Source: Stentor roeselii
Lineage: Eukaryota > Ciliophora > Heterotrichea > Heterotrichida > Stentoridae
Length of the DNA: 64,000 bases
NCBI GenBank assembly: GCA_006503475.1
Contig: RSEH01000125.1
Coordinates: 62,001-126,000, forward strand
Direction of reading: 5' to 3'
A model generated the notes under the pieces. That model did not search any database. It was given only the letters and a program-made list of their open reading frames with translations, and was not told the origin of the DNA. Positions 22,901 to 32,328 of this stretch are shown one piece after another (position 1 is the stretch's first letter; every line of letters starts with the position of its first letter). A program made the position numbers and the translations under genes.

Positions 22901-25900
22901 TCAACTTGAGTAACAAAAATGTAAGAATCTCCAGGATATACATTTTGTTCTAATTTTGAAAAAGATTCTTTGGGATACCCAAACAAAGACAAATTTCCAG
23001 TCACAACAATAACTTTATTTCCACCTTGCACATCCGGGTTGAATGCAAAAGAATCATCCAAAGGTTCCCCATACAAAACTACCTGATGTTGAATATTCTT
23101 TTTAGTTGGATCAGTTTCCGAGCCACTTCTAAGTTCTCCTTTACGAATGAACACCCAATGTGCATGAAGAGAAGCACTTTTATTAGGTGAAAACTCAAGA
23201 ATTCCATTAATTTCCACTTTTTGGAACACTGGAGTGTTTATATCGAGGTACATATGCCAGCTGCTTGGAATTTCAACGAAAGATCCTTCTGTCGGCAGCC
23301 CTGAAGGCCAGGATGAAACATCGCTCCAATATTTTATGGTTTTTTCAACATCAGTTTCATTGGTCATCGAAACTGTTGTGCAGTGAGGACCATAACAACG
23401 ATAGGGAGTCACTGTGAGGTCTCCCCATTGATTAACATTGCCTTGAACACCGTTTATCATTACTTCGAAGGCTTCTGCATCTGATTGATTTGTCCAGAAG
23501 TAAGTTCCTGATGGGTCAGTTCCTAGTAATGGTGTCGTTTTTCTACTTGTTTGACGCACATCGATGAAGTCTGGGTCGGATGTTGATACTCCTGCTGGAA
23601 GAACTCCTCGACTTATTAAGAAGTTCTCGCGGTGGTCTGTGAAGTTGAAGTTTAAATGGACCCATTCTGAACTTTGGAATAGATCTTGCTCTATCTTGAG
23701 ACCTAACCAGTCTACTGGAGAGCTTCCCCAATGAATTCGGTACTTGTAGCCTGTGACAAAAGGAACATTCCAGGCTCTTTCAGGATTTTTGTGATTTTTT
23801 CCTCCTTTCTGCATCTCAATTGCAGACCAAACAGGAACAAGTGAAGTAGTTCCATCTTCATTAGTAACAGTTTCCGTTAAAACATCTCCTCCAGATTCCC
23901 TTAAGATCTTGACTTTCAAAACATTAAAAACATCCATAGGATTTAATCCATGGAAGCCAACTCTTCTGATTTTAGCACTTCCTGTACAAACAATAGCATT
24001 ATAAGTTTCCCTGTCATCAATGCAATCTGTATTTAACAAATGTGGCCAATAAGCAGCAACGAATCCAGCTGTTCCAGTCAAACTATCATCTAAAATCTCC
24101 CAAAACCCAGTAGGAGGATATCCCCAAGCGATTTTCTTATGCGAGTTTCCAAAGACTAACTTTTCTAACTTCACCAGTCTTGCTCCATGATCACGAGTAG
24201 GAGACTTGAAAGAATGAGACAAGTCACCCATAGGATTCATGGTATCATCAAAATTATAAAACTTGGCACCATTCACATAAAGTCCATCAGTCTGAGGAGT
24301 AAGAAGTCCAATAGTATTCGCACAAGCCCCTTCAGAATTCCCAGAATTTCCAACAATCAGGGCATTAACAACTCTAGTAGTTTGATACCATTTAGTCCAA
24401 TGTGTATAAGTGAGTTCAATCCCCGCAAAAATATTATCCGCTACTTTAAAGTCAATAAACCTGACATCTCCAACATCTTCAGCAATGGCTCCATCTCTTT
24501 TGCACTTCCAGGCAGTGAGTCTTTTGAACTCAGCAGTGATTGGAACATTAGGCACGTCCCACCAGTCTCTTTTCGAATAGTCTGCGATGGGGTCGCCTGG
24601 TGTGGTTGAAGGGAAGAAACGATGGAAGATCCTGAGTCCGTACTTGGCCAATGAATGTGCAGTGTTGTCTTCGAACTGCCCAAGTTCCATGAATTCAGGC
24701 CAGACAGCAGAAGTGGCTGAAGGGCCCCTTGGGTGTAAGTTGAAGTCGAACCAGAAGCCGTAGGCCATGCCTCCAGCTGCGTGATTATCATGAATGAAGT
24801 TGTTCGGGTTCGTGATCCAGAAGACTGCAGGGGTCTGGTCGCCGTTAAGAAGAGAAAAAGACTGATAAACGTTGATTCCTAAGTTATGCGCCAGGGTGTT
24901 CTGAGACTCGATACCGTCTTCAATGAAGAAAGTATGACCCATTGTATGATATGCCACATTATCTTGAATCGTTAAGTAAAATACTCCATGTACCGTTGTC
25001 GCTCTGTTAAAAGTATGATGAATTGCATTGTTCTTTATATAACTCTGACTCACTGTACCTATCATATGGAAGTGAAGCGGGTACCTTCCAAGTGTAAAGG
25101 CCTGCCCCGCATAAAAAAGTTCTAAATTTTCAACTCTTCCTACAACTGACTCGTCACCAGGTGAGAAAAGCATGATATGCACTCCATGCTGAGTATCAAG
25201 TCCTTCATCACTACCTCTGATCTTGATATTCCTCGACAATAGTCCTACTTCTCCTCGAATCTCCATCGTGTCCGAGCCGTAAGTTTCAGTTTCTGCGTAA
25301 TGCTTGAATTTCAAAGGCGCTGTCAAGTAAATAATATTCGCGGAATTACTGTCAACGTGGTCTATTATCGCAGTTTCTGTCTCTGCAAGACTGTAACTTG
25401 TTGTTGCTAAAACTATCTGCTCCCCTGCTTTCCAATTAACAGCATCTTGAAGTTTTATTGAAGTGTCGCCGATGTTCGCAGTTTCTAATAAAAGGGACCA
25501 GGAAGGGGTTCGAGGACTGCCGTGAATGTCGAGGACTCCATTTCGAACTGCGATGAACTTGTTGCCGTAGTTTGGAAGTGTTGGAGATAGTCGGTTTCCG
25601 TGCATTGTTATTGTTATGTCGTTTAAGAAGGGAGATTCTTCTGTTCCGATTTGAAAGTGACCTCCGTGAACGAAGATGTAGTATGCGTCTATTGTTATGT
25701 TTGGAATGTCTTCTACGATTAAGGAACCTTCTACAAGGATTGCTTGGAGAAGAGGAGTTTTTTGGTCTAGGATTAAGTTCATTCCGGCTGGGATGTAAAC
25801 TGTTTCTCCTTCTCGTGGAGGCACTTCTCCTCCCCAGGTGGCTGTGTCTGACCATCTTTCTGCATAAGTGAATAATAAGCCTTGGGTTGAAACTAAGCCT

Positions 25901-28900
25901 TTATTCGCAATTCTGATTTCCAGTGATTTCTCGGTGTACTCTGTTCGAGCTCCTGTTGTGCATGTTATTTTGGTATCAATGACTGAGTTAACCGCACAAG
26001 GCACATTATCAATAATAACAGTAACATCTGCTGCAGTTGTTCCGAATCCTTGTCCAGTAAACTCAACTGATACACCTCCAGCAGTCGTTCCAATTTCAGG
26101 ACTAATCTTATTAACAACAGCAGTCAAAGAAGACATATACGAAGCAGTTCCAGAAGCACTAACAGGACTAGCACTAGCAGTAGAATAAACTTCAATATCA
26201 CAAGTCTGCTGAATACTCGAGCTATCCAAATACCTGATTCCATAAAACTCCACATCATTAATAATCCAATCAGCACTTGCCGCGGCTTGGAAAAGTCTGA
26301 AAAACCTGAACTTGAACTCGACTCCCGGCTTGACAGACCAAGAATTCCAGAAATTATTAATAGTTGTAAATTTCTTGATACTTGTCCAGGTAGTCCCATC
26401 ATTCGACCCTTGAAGTAAAGTCCCAACTAATTCTTTATACTTTGCTTGATTTGACCCTCCTCCAATAAATTTGATCTTTTGAAGGTTAAACTTCCAGCCA
26501 GTTTTCACATCAATTCCAATAAAATCATCTGCATTTGTACTATCTTTATAAAAAGTAGTAATATCATTATCAAAGGCTTTTGTATTTCCAGTTGAAAGAC
26601 TTGAGACTATTGTGAAATAGTCAAGCTTTTCAGATGATTTTACTTTGAACGTTGATAAGGAATAAGTCGTTGCGAGAGGTGGAAGGTTGCATAGAAGTTG
26701 ACTTCCAGTTGCTGAAGTTACTTCACATTTAGACCCACAAACTCTTACAATTGAAGATTCATGTAAGGCAGTTCCACTGACAGTAAGAGTAGCACCTCCA
26801 GCAAATGAACAGGATGGTGCAGAAACTGAAGTGACAGAAAGAGCTAAAGTATAAGAAAGAGTTCCACTTATAAAGCCATATCCATCAAGATGCACACTTA
26901 TTGAATAAGTTCCTGCAGGTGCTTGAGGAGTGCATGAAATTGATGAGGTACTTATTGATGTAACTGAACAAGTATATTCTGAAGTCGTTGATTTTAGAAC
27001 AACTTGCACATTATCGTTGCTTAATGAAGATGGAAAATTTCCTGCTATTGCTAAGTTCCCTGATTTGCTTGTCATTGTGAAGGTCTTTGAGGCTTTGTAA
27101 CTGAGACCACAAATTGCAGAGTCAGGACAAGTGAAGCTTCCGATATTCAGAAGTTTTGCGTTTTCATCTGTAGAGTAACTTGAGGCTATGCATGTTATTT
27201 TATCTTTTAATATCTCTTTCACCACACAACTCACTCCACCAAAAGTCACAGTCATGGTATCATCAAATCCTGATCCTTGAATAACAACAACTCCTCCAGC
27301 TTTAGAAATTTCCAAAGGACTGACACTTAAAACATTCACATCATTATCAAAGTTAAAAATTCCACTTGCAATTCCTTTTCCGCCGATATTAACACCCAAT
27401 TCTAAAGTACTTCCTAAAGCCAAAGGAACAGTGACAACAATAGAATTATCCGAAACTGAAGTGACAGTAGCAAGTTCATCACCGAAAGTAACAGTGACTT
27501 TAGAAGAATCAGTTCCAAATCCAGTTCCAGCTATAGTAACAGAATCTCCGTTCTTTCCTTGTGCCGGGGTGATGTTGGTGACTTCCGGAGTAGCACTATT
27601 AGACCACATAAAGTTACACGATCCATCCGCAGTCTCACAAGTGGCTCTATCAGTGAGTCTTCCATAAACCACTAATTCATAATCATTATCCAGAATATTT
27701 TCTCCTATTTCCGGAGTCAAACAAGTGAAAGACGTTGAAGTCGAGGACTTGATGCTACATTGATTTTCCTGACTTCCTATAAAAGCCGTCATAAATAATT
27801 TTTCTGTTGAAAAACCTTCTCCTCCCACTGTGATCAAAGTTCCACCATTCACTGAGCCGACTTTTGGACTAATCGAAGTTATTTTAAGAACAAAAGGTAT
27901 TGATGAACTTGCTCCTGAAAAACTAGCGAAACCTTCAGGGTCTCTGAATAAGGAAAGTGTGTAAGTGTCTCTAGGTCCTCCGTTGATGTTGCAGGAAATT
28001 GAAGAGTCACTTACTGAGGTCACTAAACAGTCTAAAGTCATTGTGGATGAAGTTAGTTTCACTTGAAGAAGGCTTTTGTCAGTTCCGAAATTTGAACCTG
28101 AAATTGTGACTGTTGTTTTAACTATTGTACTTGCGGTTGTTGGTGAAATTGAAGTTATCACTGGAGTTTTTGATGCCTCGTAGGTGAATGATGATGATGT
28201 TTGTGAGGTTGAACCGATTTGAACTGTTAGGGTGTTGTCTGATGACTTTGCTGATGTTTTACAGGTTACGACTGTTGTTGAGGTTGAGATTATGGAACAG
28301 GGAGAGTTTCCGATGGTAATTGACTGTTGAACTGAAAGGTTTGATAATGAGTTTAAGAATCCTTTACCTGTTATTGTTAAGATTGTTCCTCCTTGTTCAC
28401 TACCGGATGATGGGGATATTGATGAAATCACCAGGGGAATGGTGATTGTTGTGGTAGATAATGAAGAAACTATCCCTTTGTTCTCACTTCTCACTATTGG
28501 AGACCAAGTTCCCGCAACTGCTGTTGCTGCTGCTGAGCCTCTTGGAATGACACAACTTATCTGAGTACTAGATTCTGAAGTAATCCCACAGGTCGCAAAT
28601 CCGATTTCAACACTCATTGTCTGTTCAACAAAAAGAGTCCCTGTTACAGTCAAATCATCTCCACTTTCGATAATATCAGTAACTTCCGGATACAGAGGGG
28701 GTTTAATATATAAAAATTTACAAATTCCCCTACAAGGAATTTTCCTTCCACTAATGCTGACAACAATCTGTGGATCAGTATGATAAGTCCTTAAAAACTC
28801 TGAAGGAATAACATGATAAAAGACTCTTCCACTTGCAACTTGCCCAGGCACATTCAAAGTGATTGCCACATCTCTCGTATCAAGAGCGCCTTCAATGCCT

Positions 28901-30831
28901 CCTCCAGTTAACAAACTAATATCAAAAGAAAACTGATCACTTCCAGCGAAATCAGCAGGCAACATAAAATAAAGATCAACCCCATCAGCATTCGTACTTC
29001 CTCTTAAAAACAACTTTGACTTCAAATCAGGAAACTTGATATTCAAATCCCTTTCAAGTCCTCTAATCCAATAACTAGTACCCAAAGGCGCTGAAGTAAC
29101 TCCTTTATAACTAATAGTATAAGTTCCATCAACAGGAATACTTCCAGGAATCTTCGTCGTTGAATAAGGAATACCTGAAGGACTTATCTGGCTATTGTCA
29201 ACAGAGAACAACTTACGAGCTGTAGTTTTCGCGTAGTTGAAAGTAATGCTATAAATAAGTGAAGTTGACTCTTGTGTCAAACTACATAAAAATGATCCAA
29301 TTTTCAATTTACCGATGGCAGAAAGAATATCTGAGCACCTCCAACTAGAACTGCCAGAATCCCAAGAAACAGGGTCAAGAGAGGTTCCTCCATATTTCAA
29401 GATCAAATTTCCACCAGTTGGTAAGGATGTGAAGCCGATTTTCACTTTTTGTACTTCACGGACTAGTGTCGAAGGCCCGATTTTAACATGTTGGATGAAT
29501 GGAGGCTTGTTAGGACCATTTCCAGGCATTTCAACTCCGAGTTCGAAATGTGCTCCGCCAGAGCCTTGATTGTGATGAACTTCAAGGTAATAAGACATGC
29601 CCGCAGTGAGATAAATGTCATTAGAAACTAAAGTCGGCTCTCTGAACTTGTCTTTCAATTCAGTCCAGCTGGTGAAGGTGATAATTGCTTGTTTGTTGGC
29701 AGGTGAATTGTCTGTACTTAGATAAACTGTCGCTGAGTCGTCACTTGAAATGTAAAACTTGTAGTTTCCTGTCTCAGTAGCTAAAAACAGGCCATAAAGG
29801 CGAGTTCTGGTGTTATCTGCTTCGTTTAACTTTAACTGTGGAGTGAGGATCACGCTGACTTGTGAAGGAAAAGTATTCCCGATTAAAGCACTTAAAGCCT
29901 CTTTACTTTCCCAGTACTCTCTCATTAGTCCTGCACCTCCTTCAAATACGCTTCCACTCTCTGATGGTGAAGAGTTTTCACTTGTTGTACAGAGGATCGT
30001 GTCATAAGAAATCGAGTCAATTACACAATCTTTACCATCTGCTTTGATATCATAAACACTTGAGTCTTTTAAAAAACCTGCCCCTGTCAGAGTTAGTTGA
30101 AGTCCTCCTGCATGGCTGCCTTCATTGTGAGAGACTTCATCGATTTTCGCTGATGTTCGGAAGTTGTAACTCGAGCCTGACGGAGTAAATTGACTGCCGA
30201 GCCAAGTCGTTGCACTGTTCCCGAAACCATCTGAAAGACTTATTTCAGCTCCAGTGTCGCCGTGAAGGTTGTCGTTGATAACACCTGTGACATTGTGATA
30301 TCCCCAGTAATCAAGTTGTTGAATATCATCTAAAATGTTCAGGACCTGAGTTCCTACTTTCGCTGAATCAATTTTTGCCCAGTCAGTAGTTCCCCATCGC
30401 CCTACGAAGGCGATTTCATCTCCAGGACAGGCTTCAGTGGGATTAATATAAAGTATCCAAGGTGTTCTTTCATAGTCATACGAGAAGTTCATAGTCACTG
30501 AAGAATCGAAAGTGACTTCTTCAACTGTCGAAGTGATTGAAATAGGGACATTACTGTTGAAGTCACTGTCAGCAGGAGGGACGATACAATGAATAGTTGA
30601 CTCGTCTGAGTCAAAATGAACCACTTTGCATACCTTCCCACCAACTAGGACCGAATAGACGTTCGGGTCACCTGACTCGAAATCGGCCCGAATGAAAAGG
30701 TCGGTCCCTCCACGGAAGGACCCTTTCTTCATCACCTCATTTACTTGAGTTTTGATTGTTGATATACCGATGATCATTGCGCTGTCCACTTGATTGACCA
30801 AAGTGAACCAGCCGAGAAGCATTGACCACAT
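19993..30831 (-). CDS. Fibrocystin-L (PKHD1L1)-like giant membrane protein
   Basis: 3612 aa in one frame; a by-eye scan found no segment fitting the 15-nt intron pattern. Signal peptide 1-18; IPT/TIG domains about 20-290; PA14 about 298-440 ('GLFLATETGNYKFYISSDD'); many more IPT/TIG repeats about 700-1390 ('ISPSSGSEQGGTILTITG'); a discoidin (F5/8C)-like segment about 1390-1532; one more IPT; a G8 domain from about 1655 ('WGGEVPPREGETVYIP'); beta-helix repeats; a second G8 from about 2495 ('PSGLPTEGSFVEIP'); more beta-helix; an acidic Ser-rich stretch about 3480-3540; one membrane helix about 3544-3566; and a 45-residue cytoplasmic tail. IPT-PA14-G8-PbH1-G8-TM is the PKHD1L1 order. In animals this family coats cilia or stereocilia and other surfaces. 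A role in the cell coat or ciliary glycocalyx is inferred. Confidence 0.93.
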   Translation of the reverse strand: MWSMLLGWFTLVNQVDSAMIIGISTIKTQVNEVMKKGSFRGGTDLFIRADFESGDPNVYSVLVGGKVCKVVHFDSDESTIHCIVPPADSDFNSNVPISITSTVEEVTFDSSVTMNFSYDYERTPWILYINPTEACPGDEIAFVGRWGTTDWAKIDSAKVGTQVLNILDDIQQLDYWGYHNVTGVINDNLHGDTGAEISLSDGFGNSATTWLGSQFTPSGSSYNFRTSAKIDEVSHNEGSHAGGLQLTLTGAGFLKDSSVYDIKADGKDCVIDSISYDTILCTTSENSSPSESGSVFEGGAGLMREYWESKEALSALIGNTFPSQVSVILTPQLKLNEADNTRTRLYGLFLATETGNYKFYISSDDSATVYLSTDNSPANKQAIITFTSWTELKDKFREPTLVSNDIYLTAGMSYYLEVHHNQGSGGAHFELGVEMPGNGPNKPPFIQHVKIGPSTLVREVQKVKIGFTSLPTGGNLILKYGGTSLDPVSWDSGSSSWRCSDILSAIGKLKIGSFLCSLTQESTSLIYSITFNYAKTTARKLFSVDNSQISPSGIPYSTTKIPGSIPVDGTYTISYKGVTSAPLGTSYWIRGLERDLNIKFPDLKSKLFLRGSTNADGVDLYFMLPADFAGSDQFSFDISLLTGGGIEGALDTRDVAITLNVPGQVASGRVFYHVIPSEFLRTYHTDPQIVVSISGRKIPCRGICKFLYIKPPLYPEVTDIIESGDDLTVTGTLFVEQTMSVEIGFATCGITSESSTQISCVIPRGSAAATAVAGTWSPIVRSENKGIVSSLSTTTITIPLVISSISPSSGSEQGGTILTITGKGFLNSLSNLSVQQSITIGNSPCSIISTSTTVVTCKTSAKSSDNTLTVQIGSTSQTSSSFTYEASKTPVITSISPTTASTIVKTTVTISGSNFGTDKSLLQVKLTSSTMTLDCLVTSVSDSSISCNINGGPRDTYTLSLFRDPEGFASFSGASSSIPFVLKITSISPKVGSVNGGTLITVGGEGFSTEKLFMTAFIGSQENQCSIKSSTSTSFTCLTPEIGENILDNDYELVVYGRLTDRATCETADGSCNFMWSNSATPEVTNITPAQGKNGDSVTIAGTGFGTDSSKVTVTFGDELATVTSVSDNSIVVTVPLALGSTLELGVNIGGKGIASGIFNFDNDVNVLSVSPLEISKAGGVVVIQGSGFDDTMTVTFGGVSCVVKEILKDKITCIASSYSTDENAKLLNIGSFTCPDSAICGLSYKASKTFTMTSKSGNLAIAGNFPSSLSNDNVQVVLKSTTSEYTCSVTSISTSSISCTPQAPAGTYSISVHLDGYGFISGTLSYTLALSVTSVSAPSCSFAGGATLTVSGTALHESSIVRVCGSKCEVTSATGSQLLCNLPPLATTYSLSTFKVKSSEKLDYFTIVSSLSTGNTKAFDNDITTFYKDSTNADDFIGIDVKTGWKFNLQKIKFIGGGSNQAKYKELVGTLLQGSNDGTTWTSIKKFTTINNFWNSWSVKPGVEFKFRFFRLFQAAASADWIINDVEFYGIRYLDSSSIQQTCDIEVYSTASASPVSASGTASYMSSLTAVVNKISPEIGTTAGGVSVEFTGQGFGTTAADVTVIIDNVPCAVNSVIDTKITCTTGARTEYTEKSLEIRIANKGLVSTQGLLFTYAERWSDTATWGGEVPPREGETVYIPAGMNLILDQKTPLLQAILVEGSLIVEDIPNITIDAYYIFVHGGHFQIGTEESPFLNDITITMHGNRLSPTLPNYGNKFIAVRNGVLDIHGSPRTPSWSLLLETANIGDTSIKLQDAVNWKAGEQIVLATTSYSLAETETAIIDHVDSNSANIIYLTAPLKFKHYAETETYGSDTMEIRGEVGLLSRNIKIRGSDEGLDTQHGVHIMLFSPGDESVVGRVENLELFYAGQAFTLGRYPLHFHMIGTVSQSYIKNNAIHHTFNRATTVHGVFYLTIQDNVAYHTMGHTFFIEDGIESQNTLAHNLGINVYQSFSLLNGDQTPAVFWITNPNNFIHDNHAAGGMAYGFWFDFNLHPRGPSATSAVWPEFMELGQFEDNTAHSLAKYGLRIFHRFFPSTTPGDPIADYSKRDWWDVPNVPITAEFKRLTAWKCKRDGAIAEDVGDVRFIDFKVADNIFAGIELTYTHWTKWYQTTRVVNALIVGNSGNSEGACANTIGLLTPQTDGLYVNGAKFYNFDDTMNPMGDLSHSFKSPTRDHGARLVKLEKLVFGNSHKKIAWGYPPTGFWEILDDSLTGTAGFVAAYWPHLLNTDCIDDRETYNAIVCTGSAKIRRVGFHGLNPMDVFNVLKVKILRESGGDVLTETVTNEDGTTSLVPVWSAIEMQKGGKNHKNPERAWNVPFVTGYKYRIHWGSSPVDWLGLKIEQDLFQSSEWVHLNFNFTDHRENFLISRGVLPAGVSTSDPDFIDVRQTSRKTTPLLGTDPSGTYFWTNQSDAEAFEVMINGVQGNVNQWGDLTVTPYRCYGPHCTTVSMTNETDVEKTIKYWSDVSSWPSGLPTEGSFVEIPSSWHMYLDINTPVFQKVEINGILEFSPNKSASLHAHWVFIRKGELRSGSETDPTKKNIQHQVVLYGEPLDDSFAFNPDVQGGNKVIVVTGNLSLFGYPKESFSKLEQNVYPGDSYIFVTQVDWDVGDEIAISPSGFKSSEHEVFVITEVTGAAADYNQVKAGQTVTATDFSTDPEWVLANSFRQNGKSKVVTDPNQQAQPAPSTGITKLKLDKPVTYYHSGAPLLINNYLVDMRTEVALISRNVKITTEQNGWTGAVVVNDYLDELVDTDPVFRKGKADLSHVYFDECGQFDTNLACLRFESVGSKASSVQHCSFKSPQTWAVFLKDAANLTFSHNLIYNGRWRGIVATKITDVVFHNNMIISIYQRNYVAAILDASAGFFVCSGTSPICTFQMTENKVLGFEFAGFIMSGCQCDKTDKFNSGNKVRSGFTGFLYTNNGGFDCMELSNNIAHFTEEGLGFKSSSYQFRLSNFEFVENLFGIGIRTARGEDQAYVAGTLSNSVFIGKTIHSLCQDCKYDLDCKQKFGYVFGQSDIGVAEITMVAKIKVPLYAARANANAYGSHNVDGVQFMNFNANTKCKKNDFAITSNNHSPDYQIPQFFKNIKFSNVGANNKVYMNDPNPAWLNEEDCVDWNCTGPLNAIGFDLDGSVVGGSGGYILPNSPGIAKADICTLNPTMNAYLCIADSSDKNKYMMMIFESLDDDKSRRTFAPINVTSYGNSFVSENGRGFRNDIAQFQDHVWDGFYTGHIRLSRFPSIVYSGQYYNITSRGTLPNNLEFRLDINQNLDLPIVVAVRYMDPASVHVYVDNVLVPGYKWSKGVISECSLTDSHGTNRWFHEQNTIQFVLRTKTAIQIRKVSSVKINLELDIDLDNFFNNNGEIAFLDKFAAMLNIPSYRIRIVNVKQGSTILDIYIPIDETLDSSTDQANELNQVHDAFKESAKSGTLGTGLGYNVLKYSSEVSVVSDISESEDSGSNEDSQESETNQDSESDNENNGETTEDNDPNGGNLGSGTSSTNHFKVVADDWLVGVFGGIIFLLIVLSGLVLYTKNANKSVSLYDVQSKFTSKVGDANDAAHKGAWGSNEENKENQVV

Positions 30832-31731
30832 TTTTATTATTGGTGAAAAGCTCAGTGAATGGAAAAATTGAAGTTTTTTGGATTATCTAAAGAAAAATTT
30901 TTTAGAGGTAGGAAGGGAAGTCGAAGGAGATTTAAGATGGGACTTTAGAGGATTTGATTTGATTGGATTTGGAGAAGGTTGAGAATGGGAATGGGAATGG
31001 GAATGGGAAGGGGAACAGAAAAGGGATTGGAGAGGAAAGGGAGGCAGGAGTTTGGAAAAGGATTTTATAGGAAGAGGATTGGATCTTTTGGGGATGGCTT
31101 TAGGATTGTTGGTGATTTTAGAGAGATGTTTGATGGGTGTTAGGAAGATACTTGAAAGAAGTTTTTAAGAAAATTGAGAATTTTTGAAAAGGTTTGGTGG
31201 GTTAAGATGATTAGTTTAGATCATGGGTTGGATTATCGGTGTGATTATTGTATCAGAAACTTATTAATTTGGAGTTAATTCTGAGATTTGGCTGAGGATC
31301 AGTATCCCAATTGGATATTTCATGACTAAAAATTAGATTTTATCTGTAGTAATGTCTAATAATTATTAACTTCAACAATATTTGAATCGTTACATTAATA
31401 GGAAGTTCTGATATACTTTATATAATGAATAGCAAAAGATATTACATTAGTTTACGGATACTTTGAAAAATAATAACATATTTTATTTACCTTTTAATTC
31501 AAAATAGTACTTAAAACGAACTTGAGATTTCTCAAGGCTATAATTATAGTTTCTTATTTTAAATTAAGTCGTAGTTGGACTTATTTATCAAGTTTTAATT
31601 TTTTCTAGAACGATATGGTCTTGATAAAGTTTAAATTTATACAAAGTGATTAATTTACTAACGACCAGTAATACAACCTAACTAATTTTAAAACCCTAGA
31701 GCCTACTGATAAATAAAAGCGATAAAATATC
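30832..31731. other. Intergenic region upstream of the fibrocystin-L-like gene
   Basis: About 900 bp. The first 250 bp are purine-rich on the plus strand and include the GGGAAT array (30981-31016). The rest is AT-rich with no gene seen. Confidence 0.6.
30981..31016 (+). repeat. GGGAAT hexamer array, possible G-quadruplex
   Basis: Six hexamers: GAGAAT, GGGAAT x3, GGGAAG, GGGAAC. This gives at least four GGG runs with 3-nt loops on the plus strand, the template strand of the giant gene, about 150 bp before its ATG. It stands out in AT-rich flanking DNA. Confidence 0.8.
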
Positions 31732-32265
31732 TTAAACATTTTCAAAAATATCGAAAAATTTCTTTGGATTCAACTTCTTCTCGCTTAAACTTTGTTTTAA
31801 ACAAAAATTTACTTTCGATTTATTCCTTTTCTTTAAAATCCTTCTCTTCAATTTAATAAGATTGTTTTTCTGCTGTATTTTTTGAGTTCCTCCAAATTCC
31901 TCATAATTTCCAAAGCTTTCCCTGTAAATAGTCGAGTTTTGACTAGAAAAAGGAATCAAAGGATGAGATTGAGTCGCTAAAATATTGAAATTTTGTTTAA
32001 TTTTTTTATTAACCTTGAAAGAAACAGGTTTGGTGATACAACTGATATATTTTTGAGTTTCTTCTAAAAAATGAAGAGTATTTTTGTGCTTAGTGTTGAT
32101 CCTTTCAATAGGAATGCTTTGTTTTTTGCTGATATTATGCCATTTATCTGGAATTGAAGTGTCCCAAATAAACAAAATTTTATTTTTCGACTCCTTCATT
32201 ACAGGCATTTTCCAAGAAACAATCTGTTGAGAAGACAACCTGGGATTATAAAGTCTTCCTTTCAT
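31732..32265 (-). CDS. Hypothetical basic protein
   Basis: 177 aa, Lys/Ser/Asn-rich and basic, with no domain I recognise. 'KHKNTLHFLEETQKYI' may be helical, and the C-terminus has a Lys/Arg cluster ('KLKRRILKKRNKSK'). The ATG at 32265 follows an AT-rich lead. It is divergent from the PGAP1-like gene with only about 60 bp between starts if that gene begins at 32329. Codon use is ordinary for the window. It could be spurious, but length and placement favour a gene. Confidence 0.55.
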   Translation of the reverse strand: MKGRLYNPRLSSQQIVSWKMPVMKESKNKILFIWDTSIPDKWHNISKKQSIPIERINTKHKNTLHFLEETQKYISCITKPVSFKVNKKIKQNFNILATQSHPLIPFSSQNSTIYRESFGNYEEFGGTQKIQQKNNLIKLKRRILKKRNKSKVNFCLKQSLSEKKLNPKKFFDIFENV

Positions 32266-32328
32266 TTAAATAATAATGGTGAATTTCACCTGAACATGCT
32301 AAAAACTTTGATTTATCTTATTAAAACA

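Noticed and set aside
25436-25871. Long frames on both strands inside the giant gene near the first G8 domain
   Set aside because: Low-complexity Arg/Ser/Leu composition typical of shadow frames; the G8 domain frame is the real one.
30981-31016. GGGAAT array as an internal telomere repeat
   Set aside because: The unit does not match the C4A2-type or CCCTAA-type ciliate telomere repeats I know of, and genes continue on both sides.
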